In this document: one piece after another, positions 26,583 through 38,279 of the stretch
How the letters are laid out: the number at the start of each line of letters is the position of its first letter
How positions within the stretch are numbered: position 1 is the first letter of the stretch
Source of the DNA: Mycolicibacterium agri
Lineage (GTDB): Bacteria; Actinomycetota; Actinomycetes; Mycobacteriales; Mycobacteriaceae
Reading direction: 5' to 3'
Length of the DNA stretch: 64,000 bases
NCBI RefSeq assembly: GCF_002553505.1
Contig: NZ_PDCP01000005.1
Span: 80,738-144,737 of the forward strand
Program-made: the position numbers and the translations under genes
The notes under the pieces: generated by a model
Seen by the model: only the letters and a program-made list of their open reading frames with translations
What the model was told of the DNA's origin: nothing
The model's database searches: none

Positions 26583-27998
26583 TCAGAAGAAGAGGCTCAT
26601 CGGCAGGATGAGCAGAATCGCAACGACCGACGCCACCGATACGCCGACGGTGACCGTCTTCAGCGTTCCCCGCGTCGACTGGCCCAACAGCGACTGCAGC
26701 AGCCAGAAGGTGTTGCTCGTGACATGGACTGCGAAGAGCGATCCCGCGCCTGCGGCCAGTGCGATCAGGACGGGGTCAAGCCCGATGATGGGGGCGATGG
26801 GGGCCAGAATGCCCGCCGACGTGATTGCAGAGATGGTGACCGACCCGACGGCTACGTGCAGAGCGGCCGCGATGACCCATACGACCAGCAGCGGCGCGGC
26901 GGTGCTCGCCGTGAAGTATTCGCCGAGGATGTCGCCGAGGCCGGCGGCCTTGATCGTGGCGGCGAGCGAGCCACCGACCCCGGTCAGGATCAGGATCTGT
27001 CCGCTCTCCTTGAAGCCGGTCGCGATCGCCTTCTGAATCGGTTCGGTGCCAAGGGAGTACCGCCCGACGAAGCTGGTCCCGATGAGGCCGATCAGCAGTG
27101 CGATCACGGGTGACGACACGAATTTGATGATCGGACTGTGGATGTCGGCGGCGTCGAGGATCGCGCCGGTGGCGATCAACAGCAGGGAGGCGATCATCGG
27201 CGCGAACAACACGATGAGCGGTGTCTGGGCCTTGGTGGCGGTCACTGTCTTGGTGGCCAGAGCGCCTCCGGCGCCGCCAGGTCCGTCGGAATCGACTGTG
27301 GCAGCGGCGGTATCGACGTCGTTGCCCAGAGGTTCATCGTCCTCGCCCAGGAAGGTCTGCTCGTCGCGTTCGGGGTTCCACCAGCCACGGTTGAACAGGA
27401 ACGACATGATCGCGACGGCGATCGCGACGGTCGGGATCACCAGTAGAACACCGAAAAGCAGCATCTTGCCGAGTGGGACGCCGAGCAGGCCGGCGAGGGC
27501 GAGCGCGCCGACACCCGGGACTGTCAGCACGATTCCGCATTCGAGGCTGATCGCCATCGCCGCTGCCATCCGCGCGGTCCCGTTCTTACCGATCTTCTTG
27601 GCCAGGCTGCGGGCCAGCGGAGCCGAGATGACGAGCAGAACGTCGAGGAAGATGGACTGCAGCAGGGTGGCGATCGTCAGCGACATCGCATACGGCATTC
27701 GCTTGGCGCCGAACACATTTAGCAGTGTTTGCACCAGTCGTTGAATGGCGCCGGTTCGCTGCAGGATGGCGCCCATCAGAACGCCGAACCCGATCAACAA
27801 ACCGACTTCGGCCATGATGTCGCCGAACCCCGTCATGATCGCGTCGATCGTCTCCTGGACGCCGAGACCGACCGCGAGGCCGAGATAGGCCGACCCGACC
27901 ACCAGTGAGACCACCGGATTGAACTTGAACCGCACGATCATGACGACCACCGCGATGATCGCTACCGCCGTGTTGATCACGACTGCGGTATCTGACAT
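26583..27998 (-). CDS. GntP family permease
   Basis: A 471-residue integral membrane transporter of the gluconate/GntP family, with about a dozen hydrophobic segments and the conserved stretches IGFGVLMGAILQRTGAIQRL and SLECGIVLTVPG. An acidic cytosolic loop (ERDEQTFLGEDDEPLGNDVD) interrupts the middle. GntP relatives carry gluconate, hydroxy- and keto-acids by proton symport. As first gene of the CaiB-lyase-dehydrogenase-IclR operon it likely imports the hydroxy acid that operon breaks down. Confidence 0.87.
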   Translation of the reverse strand: MSDTAVVINTAVAIIAVVVMIVRFKFNPVVSLVVGSAYLGLAVGLGVQETIDAIMTGFGDIMAEVGLLIGFGVLMGAILQRTGAIQRLVQTLLNVFGAKRMPYAMSLTIATLLQSIFLDVLLVISAPLARSLAKKIGKNGTARMAAAMAISLECGIVLTVPGVGALALAGLLGVPLGKMLLFGVLLVIPTVAIAVAIMSFLFNRGWWNPERDEQTFLGEDDEPLGNDVDTAAATVDSDGPGGAGGALATKTVTATKAQTPLIVLFAPMIASLLLIATGAILDAADIHSPIIKFVSSPVIALLIGLIGTSFVGRYSLGTEPIQKAIATGFKESGQILILTGVGGSLAATIKAAGLGDILGEYFTASTAAPLLVVWVIAAALHVAVGSVTISAITSAGILAPIAPIIGLDPVLIALAAGAGSLFAVHVTSNTFWLLQSLLGQSTRGTLKTVTVGVSVASVVAILLILPMSLFF

Positions 27999-28077
27999 GG
28001 GTGAGCCCCTCTTTCGGCCGCTGGCTGATTGCGGTTATCGGCGACACAGGAAACACCGAGGTGTGACGCGCACTGCG

Positions 28078-28096
28078 TTCATATTATGAGCATGAA
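28078..28096. promoter_or_regulatory. AT-rich promoter/operator candidate of GntP operon
   Basis: Inverted repeat TTCAT-N9-ATGAA in an AT-rich patch about 80 bp upstream of the permease start, with ATAATAT on the minus strand as a plausible -10 element. It is a candidate for the operon's IclR regulator. Low confidence. Confidence 0.35.
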
Positions 28097-28365
28097 CCCA
28101 CAATATAAGCAAGACCCTCAACTAGTTCGGCTGTGACCAGGTATTTCGTGTGGTTTGCGGCTTATCGTTCTAGCCCGTAGGAGCGGAGGCGCCGGGGCGC
28201 GGACGTCGGCCGGTTCGGCGGCCAGGTTCATCGGGTAGGCCTACATGGCCCATGTCGATCCGTGGACGATGCCGTTTCGCAGACCTGTCTCGACGGTGTC
28301 GGCCGCCGGCTCCAGCCAGATCCCGATATAGGCTCGACGGCGATCGACGCGCTGGAGGTGCTCGC

Positions 28366-28437
28366 GTGACGCGCTCGGCGCTCGAAGTGGTGGAGCTGTA
28401 CCGACGGCGGATCTCCGAAGTGTGGAATCGCGGCTAG
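28366..28437 (+). pseudogene. SnoaL-like N-terminal remnant
   Basis: A 23-codon frame beginning with GTG encodes VTRSALEVVELYRRRISEVW then NRG before a stop. This resembles the opening of SnoaL/NTF2-like proteins. Its GTG overlaps the stop of an open stretch ending IGSTAIDALEVLA (GTGA), itself without an identifiable start. The 450-base gap 27999-28454 otherwise shows only the GntP promoter region. Confidence 0.3.
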
Positions 28438-28454
28438 CGGCAAGGAGTTTGGGC

Positions 28455-29501
28455 GTGACCGAACGAGTGCTCGACGAGCTCGGCTTCTACCTGCTCGCCG
28501 GTGCGGGCGGGGACGGGCCTGCCACGCTGATGGACGAGGCCCGCTGCGGAGAGGAGATGGGCTTCGGCACCGCGTTCATCTCCGAGCGGTGGAACGTCAA
28601 GGAGGCGTCCTCGCTCGTCGGTGCGGCGTGCGCGGTGACAAGCAGGATGCAGATCGCCACCGCCGCAACGAATCACAACACACGCCATCCGTTGATCACC
28701 GGTTCGTGGGCGACGACCATGCATCGCCTGTCCGGTGGCCGGTTCACGCTCGGCATCGGTCGCGGCGTCGCGGCGATGTATGCGGCCTTCGGCATTCCCG
28801 CGGTGACCACCGCGCAGATGGAGGACTTCGCCAATGTCATGCGCCGGCTGTGGAAGGGCGAGGTGATCTTCAACCACGACGGCCCGATCGGCAAGTACCA
28901 GGTGCTTTTCCTCGATCCGGACTTCAATGAGGACATCCGGCTTGCGCTGGTGGCGTTCGGCCCCAACACACTGGCCCTTGGCGGGCGCGCATTCGACGAC
29001 GTCATCCTGCACACCTACTTCACGCCGGAGACCCTGCAGCGCAGCGTCAAGACCGTCAAAGAGGCCGCCGAGAAGGCCGGTCGCGATCCCGACAGCGTGC
29101 GGGTGTGGTCGTGCTTCGCCACCGTCGGCGATCATCTGCCCAAGGAACTGCGGCTGAAGAAGACCGTCGCCCGCCTTGCGACTTACCTGCAGGGTTATGG
29201 CGACCTGCTGGTCCGCACCAACCACTGGGATCCCGGAGTGCTACAACGCTTTCGGGATGACCCCGTTGTGCAGTCGATCCCCGGCGGCATCGACCACAAG
29301 GCGTCGGCGGATCAGATCGAACACATCGCGACGCTGATCCCTGACGAGTGGTTGGAGCCGTCGGCGACCGGTTCGCCGCAGCAGTGCGTCGAGCGCATCC
29401 GCAAGGAATTCGACTACGGCGCCGACGCGTTGATCATGCACGGCGCGACGCCGCCCGAACTCGCACCGATCGTGGATGCGTATCGAAGTCAAAGGGGCTA
29501 G
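28455..29501 (+). CDS. LLM class F420-dependent oxidoreductase (first)
   Basis: A 348-residue luciferase-like TIM-barrel oxidoreductase, in mycobacteria usually using F420. FISERWNVKEASSLVGAACA, TRHPLITGSWATTMHRLSGG then RFTLGIGRG, and a C-terminal PQQCVERIRKEFDYGADALI are family hallmarks. I chose GTG 28455 (VTERVLDELGFYLL) behind AAGGAG (28442-28447). It is convergent with the carboxyltransferase, overlapping by 4 nt. Probably reduces or oxygenates an island intermediate. Confidence 0.86.
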   Translation: MTERVLDELGFYLLAGAGGDGPATLMDEARCGEEMGFGTAFISERWNVKEASSLVGAACAVTSRMQIATAATNHNTRHPLITGSWATTMHRLSGGRFTLGIGRGVAAMYAAFGIPAVTTAQMEDFANVMRRLWKGEVIFNHDGPIGKYQVLFLDPDFNEDIRLALVAFGPNTLALGGRAFDDVILHTYFTPETLQRSVKTVKEAAEKAGRDPDSVRVWSCFATVGDHLPKELRLKKTVARLATYLQGYGDLLVRTNHWDPGVLQRFRDDPVVQSIPGGIDHKASADQIEHIATLIPDEWLEPSATGSPQQCVERIRKEFDYGADALIMHGATPPELAPIVDAYRSQRG

Positions 29502-30994
29502 GGCGTGATGACGGTGCGGGCCACCGGTTCTGCGGCGGCTTGACGGGTGTAGATGGCGCGGTGCAGCGCCGACAGCAGCGCGTCGCGGGTCTCCTCGGGG
29601 TGGATGAGGTCGTCGAATCCGAGGTGCCCCGCGGAACGGAAGGACGCCTCGACCTCCATCTTGCGAAGCTTGGCCTCGATGTCTTCGGTGGCGTGCGACG
29701 CGCGGCTCAAGGCCGCGGCGCTCATCGCGCCCATGGTGGCGCCGGGGTAGGCGAACGTCGCGCTCTGGTTGTCGAAACCCAACAGCGACATCACCATTGA
29801 GCCGAATCCATAGGCTTTGCGCAGCGTCACGTGCAGCTTGATCGTCGTCGCGGCCGTCTGTGCGGCGAACATCCGCGCACCGCTGCGCAGCACACCGCTC
29901 TTCTCCGAGCGGCTGCCCGGCAGCATGCCCGGGTTGTCGGCGAGGAACACGATCGGCAGGTGAAACGAGTCGGCCACCGTGATGAAGTGGGCCGCCTTGT
30001 CGGCGGCGTCGGCGTCGATCGAACCGGCGAGAACCTTCGGCTGGTTGGCGACGACCGCGACGGGATGGCCGCCGAGATGAGCCAATGCGCAGATGATCGC
30101 CGGGCCGAACTTGGGCTGCACCTCGAACCAGTCGGACCGGTCGAACACCACGTCGAGCACCGCCCGCATGTCGTATACGCGCCGATTGGTGCGCGGCACG
30201 ATGTCGAGCAGTTCGGGCGTGGGCCGCGGTTCGGTGGTCTCGTCGGCGGGCAGCGACGCGGGATACGACCATGCGCTTGGCGGGAAGTAGAACAGGTAGC
30301 GGCGGATGTCGTCGAGCACCGACTCGTCGTCCTCGGCGAGGTTGTGAATCACGCCGCTGGCGAGCGCCACACCCGGCCCGCCGAGGTCCTCCTTCGAAAT
30401 GTCTTCGCCCGTCGACTCTTTGACGACCGGCGGCCCCGCGGTGAAGATCGCGCCCTGGCGGCTCATGATGGTGAAGTCGCAGACCGGCGCCACCAGCGCC
30501 CCGTGGCCGGCCGACGGGCCGAGAAGTCCGGCGACCGTCGGAACCTTGCCCGAGCATTGCGTCTGCGCCAGCAGGTCGGTGGGCGTGCGGCCGTAATGCT
30601 CTCCGCTGGGGCGGAATCCGGCCCCTTCGAGCAGCATCACGAGCGGCACTCTGTCCCGAAGCGCCAATTCGGCCAGCCGGTAGCGCTTGGCGTTGCCGCC
30701 CGGGCCGATGCTGCCGGCCAGCGTAGTGAAGTCCTCGGCGCCGACCATGACCGGGGTGCCGTTGATCATGCCCGAGCCGGCCACGATCCCGTCGGCCGCG
30801 ATGTCACCGCCGACGAGCGTGCCGAACTCGCGGAACGTGCCCTTGTCGAGGAGGTGCTCGATGCGCGCGCGGGCATCGAGCTTGCCTTGGGAGTGGTGCT
30901 TGGCCAGCCGGTCCGGGCCGCCCATCGACCGCGAGCGCTGACGCCGAAGATCGAGGTCTTCGAGCGTTTCCTGCCAGCCCTGCTCGTTCGTCAT
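29498..30994 (-). CDS. Acyl-CoA carboxylase carboxyltransferase (beta) subunit
   Basis: A 498-residue carboxyltransferase of the propionyl/methylcrotonyl-CoA carboxylase type. The N-terminal half has DKGTFREFGTLVGGD and VMLLEGAGFRPSGEHYGRTP; the C-terminal half has VFLADNPGMLPGSRSEKSGV and AYPGATMGAMSA. It transfers carboxybiotin CO2 to an acyl-CoA, or in reverse removes it. No biotin carboxylase/BCCP gene is visible within 64 kb, so it would rely on an alpha subunit encoded elsewhere. Start ATG 30994 (MTNEQGWQE) or 31000. It is divergent from an LLM gene with the 19-bp operator in between. Confidence 0.87.
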   Translation of the reverse strand: MTNEQGWQETLEDLDLRRQRSRSMGGPDRLAKHHSQGKLDARARIEHLLDKGTFREFGTLVGGDIAADGIVAGSGMINGTPVMVGAEDFTTLAGSIGPGGNAKRYRLAELALRDRVPLVMLLEGAGFRPSGEHYGRTPTDLLAQTQCSGKVPTVAGLLGPSAGHGALVAPVCDFTIMSRQGAIFTAGPPVVKESTGEDISKEDLGGPGVALASGVIHNLAEDDESVLDDIRRYLFYFPPSAWSYPASLPADETTEPRPTPELLDIVPRTNRRVYDMRAVLDVVFDRSDWFEVQPKFGPAIICALAHLGGHPVAVVANQPKVLAGSIDADAADKAAHFITVADSFHLPIVFLADNPGMLPGSRSEKSGVLRSGARMFAAQTAATTIKLHVTLRKAYGFGSMVMSLLGFDNQSATFAYPGATMGAMSAAALSRASHATEDIEAKLRKMEVEASFRSAGHLGFDDLIHPEETRDALLSALHRAIYTRQAAAEPVARTVITP

Positions 30995-31049
30995 GTGCAA
31001 TTCCCGTCGTCGAAAGGCGATCGTCGCACCGGCGTGCTCACGTTGACCA

Positions 31050-31068
31050 TACTGAATTGCTTACTGTA
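31050..31068. promoter_or_regulatory. 19-bp operator, carboxyltransferase/LLM divergent promoter
   Basis: TACTGAAT-tgc-TTACTGTA matches the shared palindrome at 13 of 16 arm positions. It lies 12 bp before the LLM start and 55 bp from the carboxyltransferase start, and overlaps a plausible -10 (TACTGT, 31062-31067) for the LLM gene. Confidence 0.65.
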
Positions 31069-31080
31069 GCGTCCTCCCGT

Positions 31081-32112
31081 ATGGGTGACCACGGCGGTCT
31101 CAGGGTGGACGGCGCCGTCTCCAGCCAACTCTCAGACGTCGTCGGTGCCGCGGCCGGGCTGGAGCGCCGCGGATACGACTGCTGTTGGACCGCCGAGATC
31201 AATCACGACCCGTTCCTGCCACTGGTGCTGGCGGCCGAACACACCACGTCGATCGAGTTGGGCACCAGCATCGCGGTCGCGTTCGCGCGCAGCCCGATGA
31301 CGGTGGCCAACATCGCCTGGGATGTGCAGGCGTACTCCGGCGGCCGCTTCATCCTCGGGCTGGGTTCCCAGATCAGGCGGCACATCGAGAACCGGTTCAG
31401 CATGCCGTGGAGCAAACCCGTGCAGCGCATGCGCGAGTATGTGGTTGCGCTGCAGGAAATCTGGTCGTGTTGGCAACACGGCACCAAGCTGGCCTTCGAA
31501 GGCGACTTCTACACCCACAAGCTGATGACGCCGATGTTCACGCCCGACCCGCTGGCCCATCCCTTCCCGAAGGTGTTCGTCGCCGCGGTCGGCGAGGCGA
31601 TGACCGAGATGTGCGGCGAGGTCGCCGACGGCCTTCTCGCCCACGCCTTTACGACCAAGCGCTACTTCGAGGAAGTGACGCTGCCTGCGCTGCTGCGCGG
31701 GATGGAGCGGTCCGGCCGTAGCCGCACGGACTTTCAGGTGTCCTGCCCGCTGTTCGTCGTGACAGGCGCCGACGATAACGAGTTGGCCGCCAACGCGGTC
31801 GGCACGCGCAAGCAGATCGCCTTCTACGCTTCGACGCCGGCCTACCGCAAGGTGCTCGAACTGCACGGCTGGGGCGACCTGCAGACCGAACTGCATCGGC
31901 TGTCGCTGGCCGGCGAATGGGATCAGATGGGGTCACTGATCGACGACGAGATGCTGCGGACGTTCGCCGTCGTCGCGTCCCTTGGCGAACTTCCGACTGC
32001 GATTCATCAACGTTGTGACGGCGTCATCGATCGCGTGTTGATCGGATTCCCGTCGTCCGTCGGCGACGACACCGTTTCGTCCGTCCTGCAGAAGATAAGG
32101 AGCGCAGCGTGA
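31081..32112 (+). CDS. LLM class F420-dependent oxidoreductase (second)
   Basis: A 343-residue luciferase-like oxidoreductase, recalled as resembling the TIGR03617 F420 group. Signatures: YDCCWTAEINHDPFLPLVLA, IAVAFARSPMTVANIAWDVQ, and GGRFILGLGSQIRRHIENRF. I chose ATG 31081 since the upstream start lies inside the operator. Its stop overlaps the P450 start (GTGA), so the two oxidoreductases form an operon. Confidence 0.86.
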   Translation: MGDHGGLRVDGAVSSQLSDVVGAAAGLERRGYDCCWTAEINHDPFLPLVLAAEHTTSIELGTSIAVAFARSPMTVANIAWDVQAYSGGRFILGLGSQIRRHIENRFSMPWSKPVQRMREYVVALQEIWSCWQHGTKLAFEGDFYTHKLMTPMFTPDPLAHPFPKVFVAAVGEAMTEMCGEVADGLLAHAFTTKRYFEEVTLPALLRGMERSGRSRTDFQVSCPLFVVTGADDNELAANAVGTRKQIAFYASTPAYRKVLELHGWGDLQTELHRLSLAGEWDQMGSLIDDEMLRTFAVVASLGELPTAIHQRCDGVIDRVLIGFPSSVGDDTVSSVLQKIRSAA

Positions 32113-33343
32113 GTACGCCCATCATGGACGACGCGGCCAAGGTGTTCGCCACGCCGAAGGCGTATACCGATGAGGCGAAACTGCATGCCGCACTGACTCA
32201 TCTGCGGGCCAACGCACCCGTCTCCTGGGTCGAGGTGCCGAACTACAAACCGTTCTGGGCGATCACCAAACACGCCGACATCATGGACGTCGAGCGGGCC
32301 AACACTGTCTTCACCAACTCTCCGCGGCCGGTTTTGGTCACCGCGGAGGACGACGAACGGCAGGCCGCTGTCGGAGTGCGCACGCTGATCCACATGGACG
32401 ACCCGCAGCATCGTTCGGTGCGGGCGATCGGCGCGGACTGGTTCCGGCCAAAGGCCATGCGGGCGTTGAAAGAACGCGCCGACGAACTCGCCAAGGTGTA
32501 CGTCGACAAGATGGCGGCGATCGCTCCCGAATGCGATTTCGTTCAGCAGGTCGCCGTCAACTACCCGCTGTACATGATCATGTCGCTGCTCGGCGTGCCC
32601 GAATCCGACTTTCCGCTGATGCTCAAGCTGACCCAGGAACTGTTCGGCAGCGACGACGACGAGTTCAAGCGCGGCGTCGACGGCGAGGAGCAGATGTCGG
32701 CCCTGCTGGAGATGTTCGAGTACTTCACCGCATTGACCGCTTCGCGGCGCGAAACCCCCACCGATGACCTGGCATCGGCGATCGCCAACGCCACCATTGA
32801 CGGTGAGCCGCTGTCGGACATCGACACCATCTCCTACTACGCGATCATCGCGGCGGCCGGACACGACACCACCAGCGCCACGATCTCCGGCGGGATGCTC
32901 GCGCTCATCGAGAATCCCGACCAGCACGCCCGGCTCACCACCGACCTCGATCTGATGCCGTTGGCCACCGAGGAGATGATCCGCTGGGTGACACCGGTGA
33001 AGGCGTTCATGCGCACCGCCGCCGAAGACGCCACCGTCCGCGGTGTGCGCATCCGCGCGGGGGAGTCGGTGCTGCTGTCCTACGTCTCGGGCAACCGCGA
33101 CGAAGAGGTCTTCGACGACCCGTTCCGCTTCGACGTTTCACGAGATCCCAACAAGCACATCGCTTTCGGCTATGGCGTGCACTTCTGCCTGGGGCGGCGC
33201 TGGCCCGCATGGAGGTCAACAGCTTCTTCACCGAACTGCTGCCGCGGCTGCAGTCCGTCGAACTCGCGGGTGATCCGCAATACGTGGCGACGACGTTCGT
33301 CGGCGGGCTCAAGCATCTGCCGATCCGCTACTCGCTCAAATGA
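32109..33343 (+). pseudogene. Cytochrome P450 (second), frameshifted at the haem loop
   Basis: P450 gene with intact I-helix motif AAAGHDTTSAT, ExxR in EEMIRW and haem-ligand loop FGYGVHFCLG. Immediately after CLG the frame shifts: GGGG at 33191-33194 should be five G, after which the expected AALARMEVNSFFTELLPRL continues in the +1 frame to a stop at 33341-33343 (LPIRYSLK). As written the protein would read a nonsense tail to 33368. A natural pseudogene and a homopolymer sequencing error are both possible. Start GTG 32109 overlaps the LLM gene. Confidence 0.8.
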
Positions 33344-33356
33344 ATTGGAGTGTCGG

Positions 33357-33953
33357 TCAGACGGGTAGCGGGATCCAGATGCCGAAGAACCAGAACCCCC
33401 ACTGGTTGTAGCCCGGGTCCCACACCGGCTGCTCGGTGAAGCCGAAGTAGTCGATAGGCGGCGGAGGCGGGCCCCAAGGCGGCGGAAGTGGTCCGCGGAA
33501 GACGGGTGGCGGCGGCGCGCCCCAGCCCCACGGCGGTAGTCCAGCGCCCCACGGAGCGCCGTGGAAGCGCCCGCGCCAGTCGTTTTCATGCGGGTTCCAC
33601 GGCGGTCGCCAATCGTGGGGGCCGCCCCGGAAATCACCGGGCGGACCGCCGGGGCCACCGGGGCCGGGCCCGTCGTGGGCACCGGGGCCGCCTGGGCCGA
33701 AACCACCGGGACCGCCACCGCCGGGGCCGCCTGGACCGCCGGGCCGGGGACCGTCGTGACCGCCTGGTCCGCCTGGGCCGGGACCACCGGGGCCGGGACC
33801 GCCGGGACCACCGGGGCCGTCGGGTCCGCCGCCGCAGTGCGCGCCCGGTGGGCACGGTGGCGCGGCTTCGGCGACCCCTGCTCCGATGCCGATGATCGCC
33901 GCGACCAGGGTGCAACTGAGCGCCGCTCCCGCCACCATTTGAGTGAGTTCCAT
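33357..33953 (-). CDS. Secreted Gly/Pro-rich protein
   Basis: A 198-residue protein with a signal peptide (MELTQMVAGAALSCTLVAAI followed by IGIGAGVAEAAPP, cleavage near AEA-AP). The mature part opens with PCPPGAHCGG and continues with a run of about 70 residues of GPGGPGG-type repeats. It then has an aromatic/proline C-terminal domain (WRPPWNPHENDWRGRFHG, GYNQWGFWFFGIWIPLPV). No family is recognised; it is probably exported to the cell wall. Start ATG 33953 is chosen for its signal sequence. Confidence 0.72.
   Translation of the reverse strand: MELTQMVAGAALSCTLVAAIIGIGAGVAEAAPPCPPGAHCGGGPDGPGGPGGPGPGGPGPGGPGGHDGPRPGGPGGPGGGGPGGFGPGGPGAHDGPGPGGPGGPPGDFRGGPHDWRPPWNPHENDWRGRFHGAPWGAGLPPWGWGAPPPPVFRGPLPPPWGPPPPPIDYFGFTEQPVWDPGYNQWGFWFFGIWIPLPV
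33600..33836 (-). repeat. GGP/CCGGGGCC low-complexity coding repeat
   Basis: Degenerate tandem nonamers encoding Gly-Pro-Gly triplets inside the secreted protein. The G+C-rich repetition is prone to slippage and length variation. Confidence 0.7.
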
Positions 33954-34219
33954 CACCACGCCTTTCCGCGTCAGGAGACCCCAACCCACCGGCGACGCTA
34001 GGAGCGCACGATGGGAGCCGGCTATGCGAGGCCTAATAATTGGCTGTCAGCCGGTTTCAGTCGACCGTCCGACGGTGTGGCGTCAGCAGCAGCGGGTGTT
34101 GGGGTTGGCCTCCGTGGCGTCGTGGCGCATCCGCCAGTACTCCCGCTCGGACATGATCGGCTCGCCCGGGTGGGTCTGTCGGTGATGTTCGACGTAGCGG
34201 CGGTAGTGGTTATCGCCCA

Positions 34220-36511
<2,292 letters not shown>

Positions 36512-36614
36512 AATGTCCTCCCTCGATCACGGTGGAGCCAGGGTTCTTGGTCGATCCTTTCAAAGGCCCTGCCGCGCTCATAGGGGAATGCCGCAAGAGG
36601 CCCCAAATTCGGTG

Positions 36615-38186
36615 CTATTCGCGATCGTAGAAGGCGCGCACGGTGTCGATCGTGTCGGCCTCGGCGGGACTCTTGTCGTCGCGGTAGCGCAGCACGCGCG
36701 CGAACCGTAGCGCCATGCCTCCGGGGTAGCGGGAAGAGGTTTGCACGCCGTCGAATGCGATCTCGACGACCTGTTCCGGGCGCAGCTTGACCACCCATCC
36801 GTCGGTGGGCCCGTCGGCCAGCTCAAGGAACCGGGCCGTTTGCCAGTCCAGCATGGCGTCGGTCATTCCCTTGAACGTCTTGCCCAGCATCACGAATCCG
36901 CCCGTGGCGGGGTCGCGGGCGCCGAGATGGATGTTGGACAGTTTGCCGGTGCGTCGACCGGATCCCCATTCCACGGCCAGCACAACGAGGTCGAGCGTGT
37001 GCACGGGCTTGACCTTCAGCCACCCGGCGCCCCGGCGGCCCGCTTCGTACGACGCGGTCGGCGATTTGGTCATCACGCCTTCGTGGCCCGCAGCCAGCGT
37101 CGTCTCCAGGAACCGTTGTGCCGCTTCCACATCGCCGGTCAACAACCGGTCGACGCGTTGCTCTGGCGGCACGATCGCGTCGAGCGACGACAGCCTTTCG
37201 CTTGTCGGTTCGTCGAGCAGGTCCGCGCCGTCGAGGTGCAGCAGGTCGAAGAAGAACACCGAAAGCGGCTGTGCGGCGCGGGCGGCGGCGATGTCGGGGC
37301 CGCGGTCATTGCGCCCTCGACCGCCGCCGCGGCCGAACCTCGACGCGGTGACCTGAAACCGGTGCGGCCGGCCGTCGGCGCGCAGCGCGATCGCTTCGCC
37401 GTCGGCGATCAGGTCGGTCACCGGCAGCGCGAGTGTCGCCTCGACGACCTCGGGCAGCCTCACGGTGACGTCGTCGAGGCTGCGGGTGTAGATCGCCACT
37501 TCGTTGCCGGAGCGGTGGATTTGCACCCGCGCGCCGTCGAGCTTGGCCTCGAAAACGGCGTCGCCGCCGAGCCGTTCGAGAGCGTCGGCGACTCCCGTCG
37601 AGGTTTGCGCGAGCATCGGACCGACGGGCTGGCCCACCCGCAGCGTGAACGCCGACAACGCCGCGGCCCCACCCGTCAGCGCCGCTGCAGCGACGCCGGG
37701 CAGATCGCCGGCCAGCATTGCCGCGCGGCGGATCGTCGCAGCCGGTGCGCCTGCAGCCTTGGCGACCGCGTCGGCCATCACACCCGCCAGCGCGCCCTGC
37801 CGCAGCTCGCCGCCGAGCAGTCGGCGCAAGAAGGTCTGTTCGAGCTCGGTGGCGGCCGCGAAGAGGTCTGCGACCAACCCCGCCCGCCGGGCCTGCGAAC
37901 CCTTGCCCGCCACCGCGCCGATCTCGGTGAAGGCGGCGTCGACGCCGGAGACCGTCAACGTCGGCTGGGGTGCGGGCGGTGGCAGCGAGCGCAGTGCCGC
38001 CCACCCGACGCCGATCTGGCGCTGCGGTAGATCGCCCGACAACCAGGACACGACGACGGCGACCTGGCGCGCGTCGCCGTGTTCGGCCGCCGCCGCGAGC
38101 ACCTCGGCGATGCGGGCGATCTTGGCCAGTCGCGACGAGGAGGCGCCGACCTCGGCCGATGCGGTGGCGACGTCGATCAGCTGCAC
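36615..38186 (-). CDS. ligB: ATP-dependent DNA ligase LigB
   Basis: A 523-residue ATP-dependent DNA ligase. The adenylation motif I is [12 protein letters not shown] with the nucleophilic Lys; further motifs are [10 protein letters not shown] and [17 protein letters not shown], then [11 protein letters not shown]. The N-terminal domain ([19 protein letters not shown]) and length match mycobacterial LigB, and its position beside cstA agrees. It probably acts in repair alongside the NAD ligase LigA. Divergent spacing upstream carries 22-bp direct repeats. Confidence 0.92.
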   Translation of the reverse strand: MQLIDVATASAEVGASSSRLAKIARIAEVLAAAAEHGDARQVAVVVSWLSGDLPQRQIGVGWAALRSLPPPAPQPTLTVSGVDAAFTEIGAVAGKGSQARRAGLVADLFAAATELEQTFLRRLLGGELRQGALAGVMADAVAKAAGAPAATIRRAAMLAGDLPGVAAAALTGGAAALSAFTLRVGQPVGPMLAQTSTGVADALERLGGDAVFEAKLDGARVQIHRSGNEVAIYTRSLDDVTVRLPEVVEATLALPVTDLIADGEAIALRADGRPHRFQVTASRFGRGGGRGRNDRGPDIAAARAAQPLSVFFFDLLHLDGADLLDEPTSERLSSLDAIVPPEQRVDRLLTGDVEAAQRFLETTLAAGHEGVMTKSPTASYEAGRRGAGWLKVKPVHTLDLVVLAVEWGSGRRTGKLSNIHLGARDPATGGFVMLGKTFKGMTDAMLDWQTARFLELADGPTDGWVVKLRPEQVVEIAFDGVQTSSRYPGGMALRFARVLRYRDDKSPAEADTIDTVRAFYDRE

Positions 38187-38279
38187 GCCTCCACATTGGC
38201 ACGAGGTTCGGACATTCCCCAGGCGCTAGGGCCGTCCGGGGTCGGGTGTGAGCGTGCGCAAACTCGCGATTTGTGACGG

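Noticed and set aside
33488..34001. Plus-strand Gly/Arg/Thr-rich frames over the Gly-Pro protein, considered as a PE_PGRS-like gene
   Set aside because: No PE domain or signal peptide; they are antisense readings of the GGP repeat.
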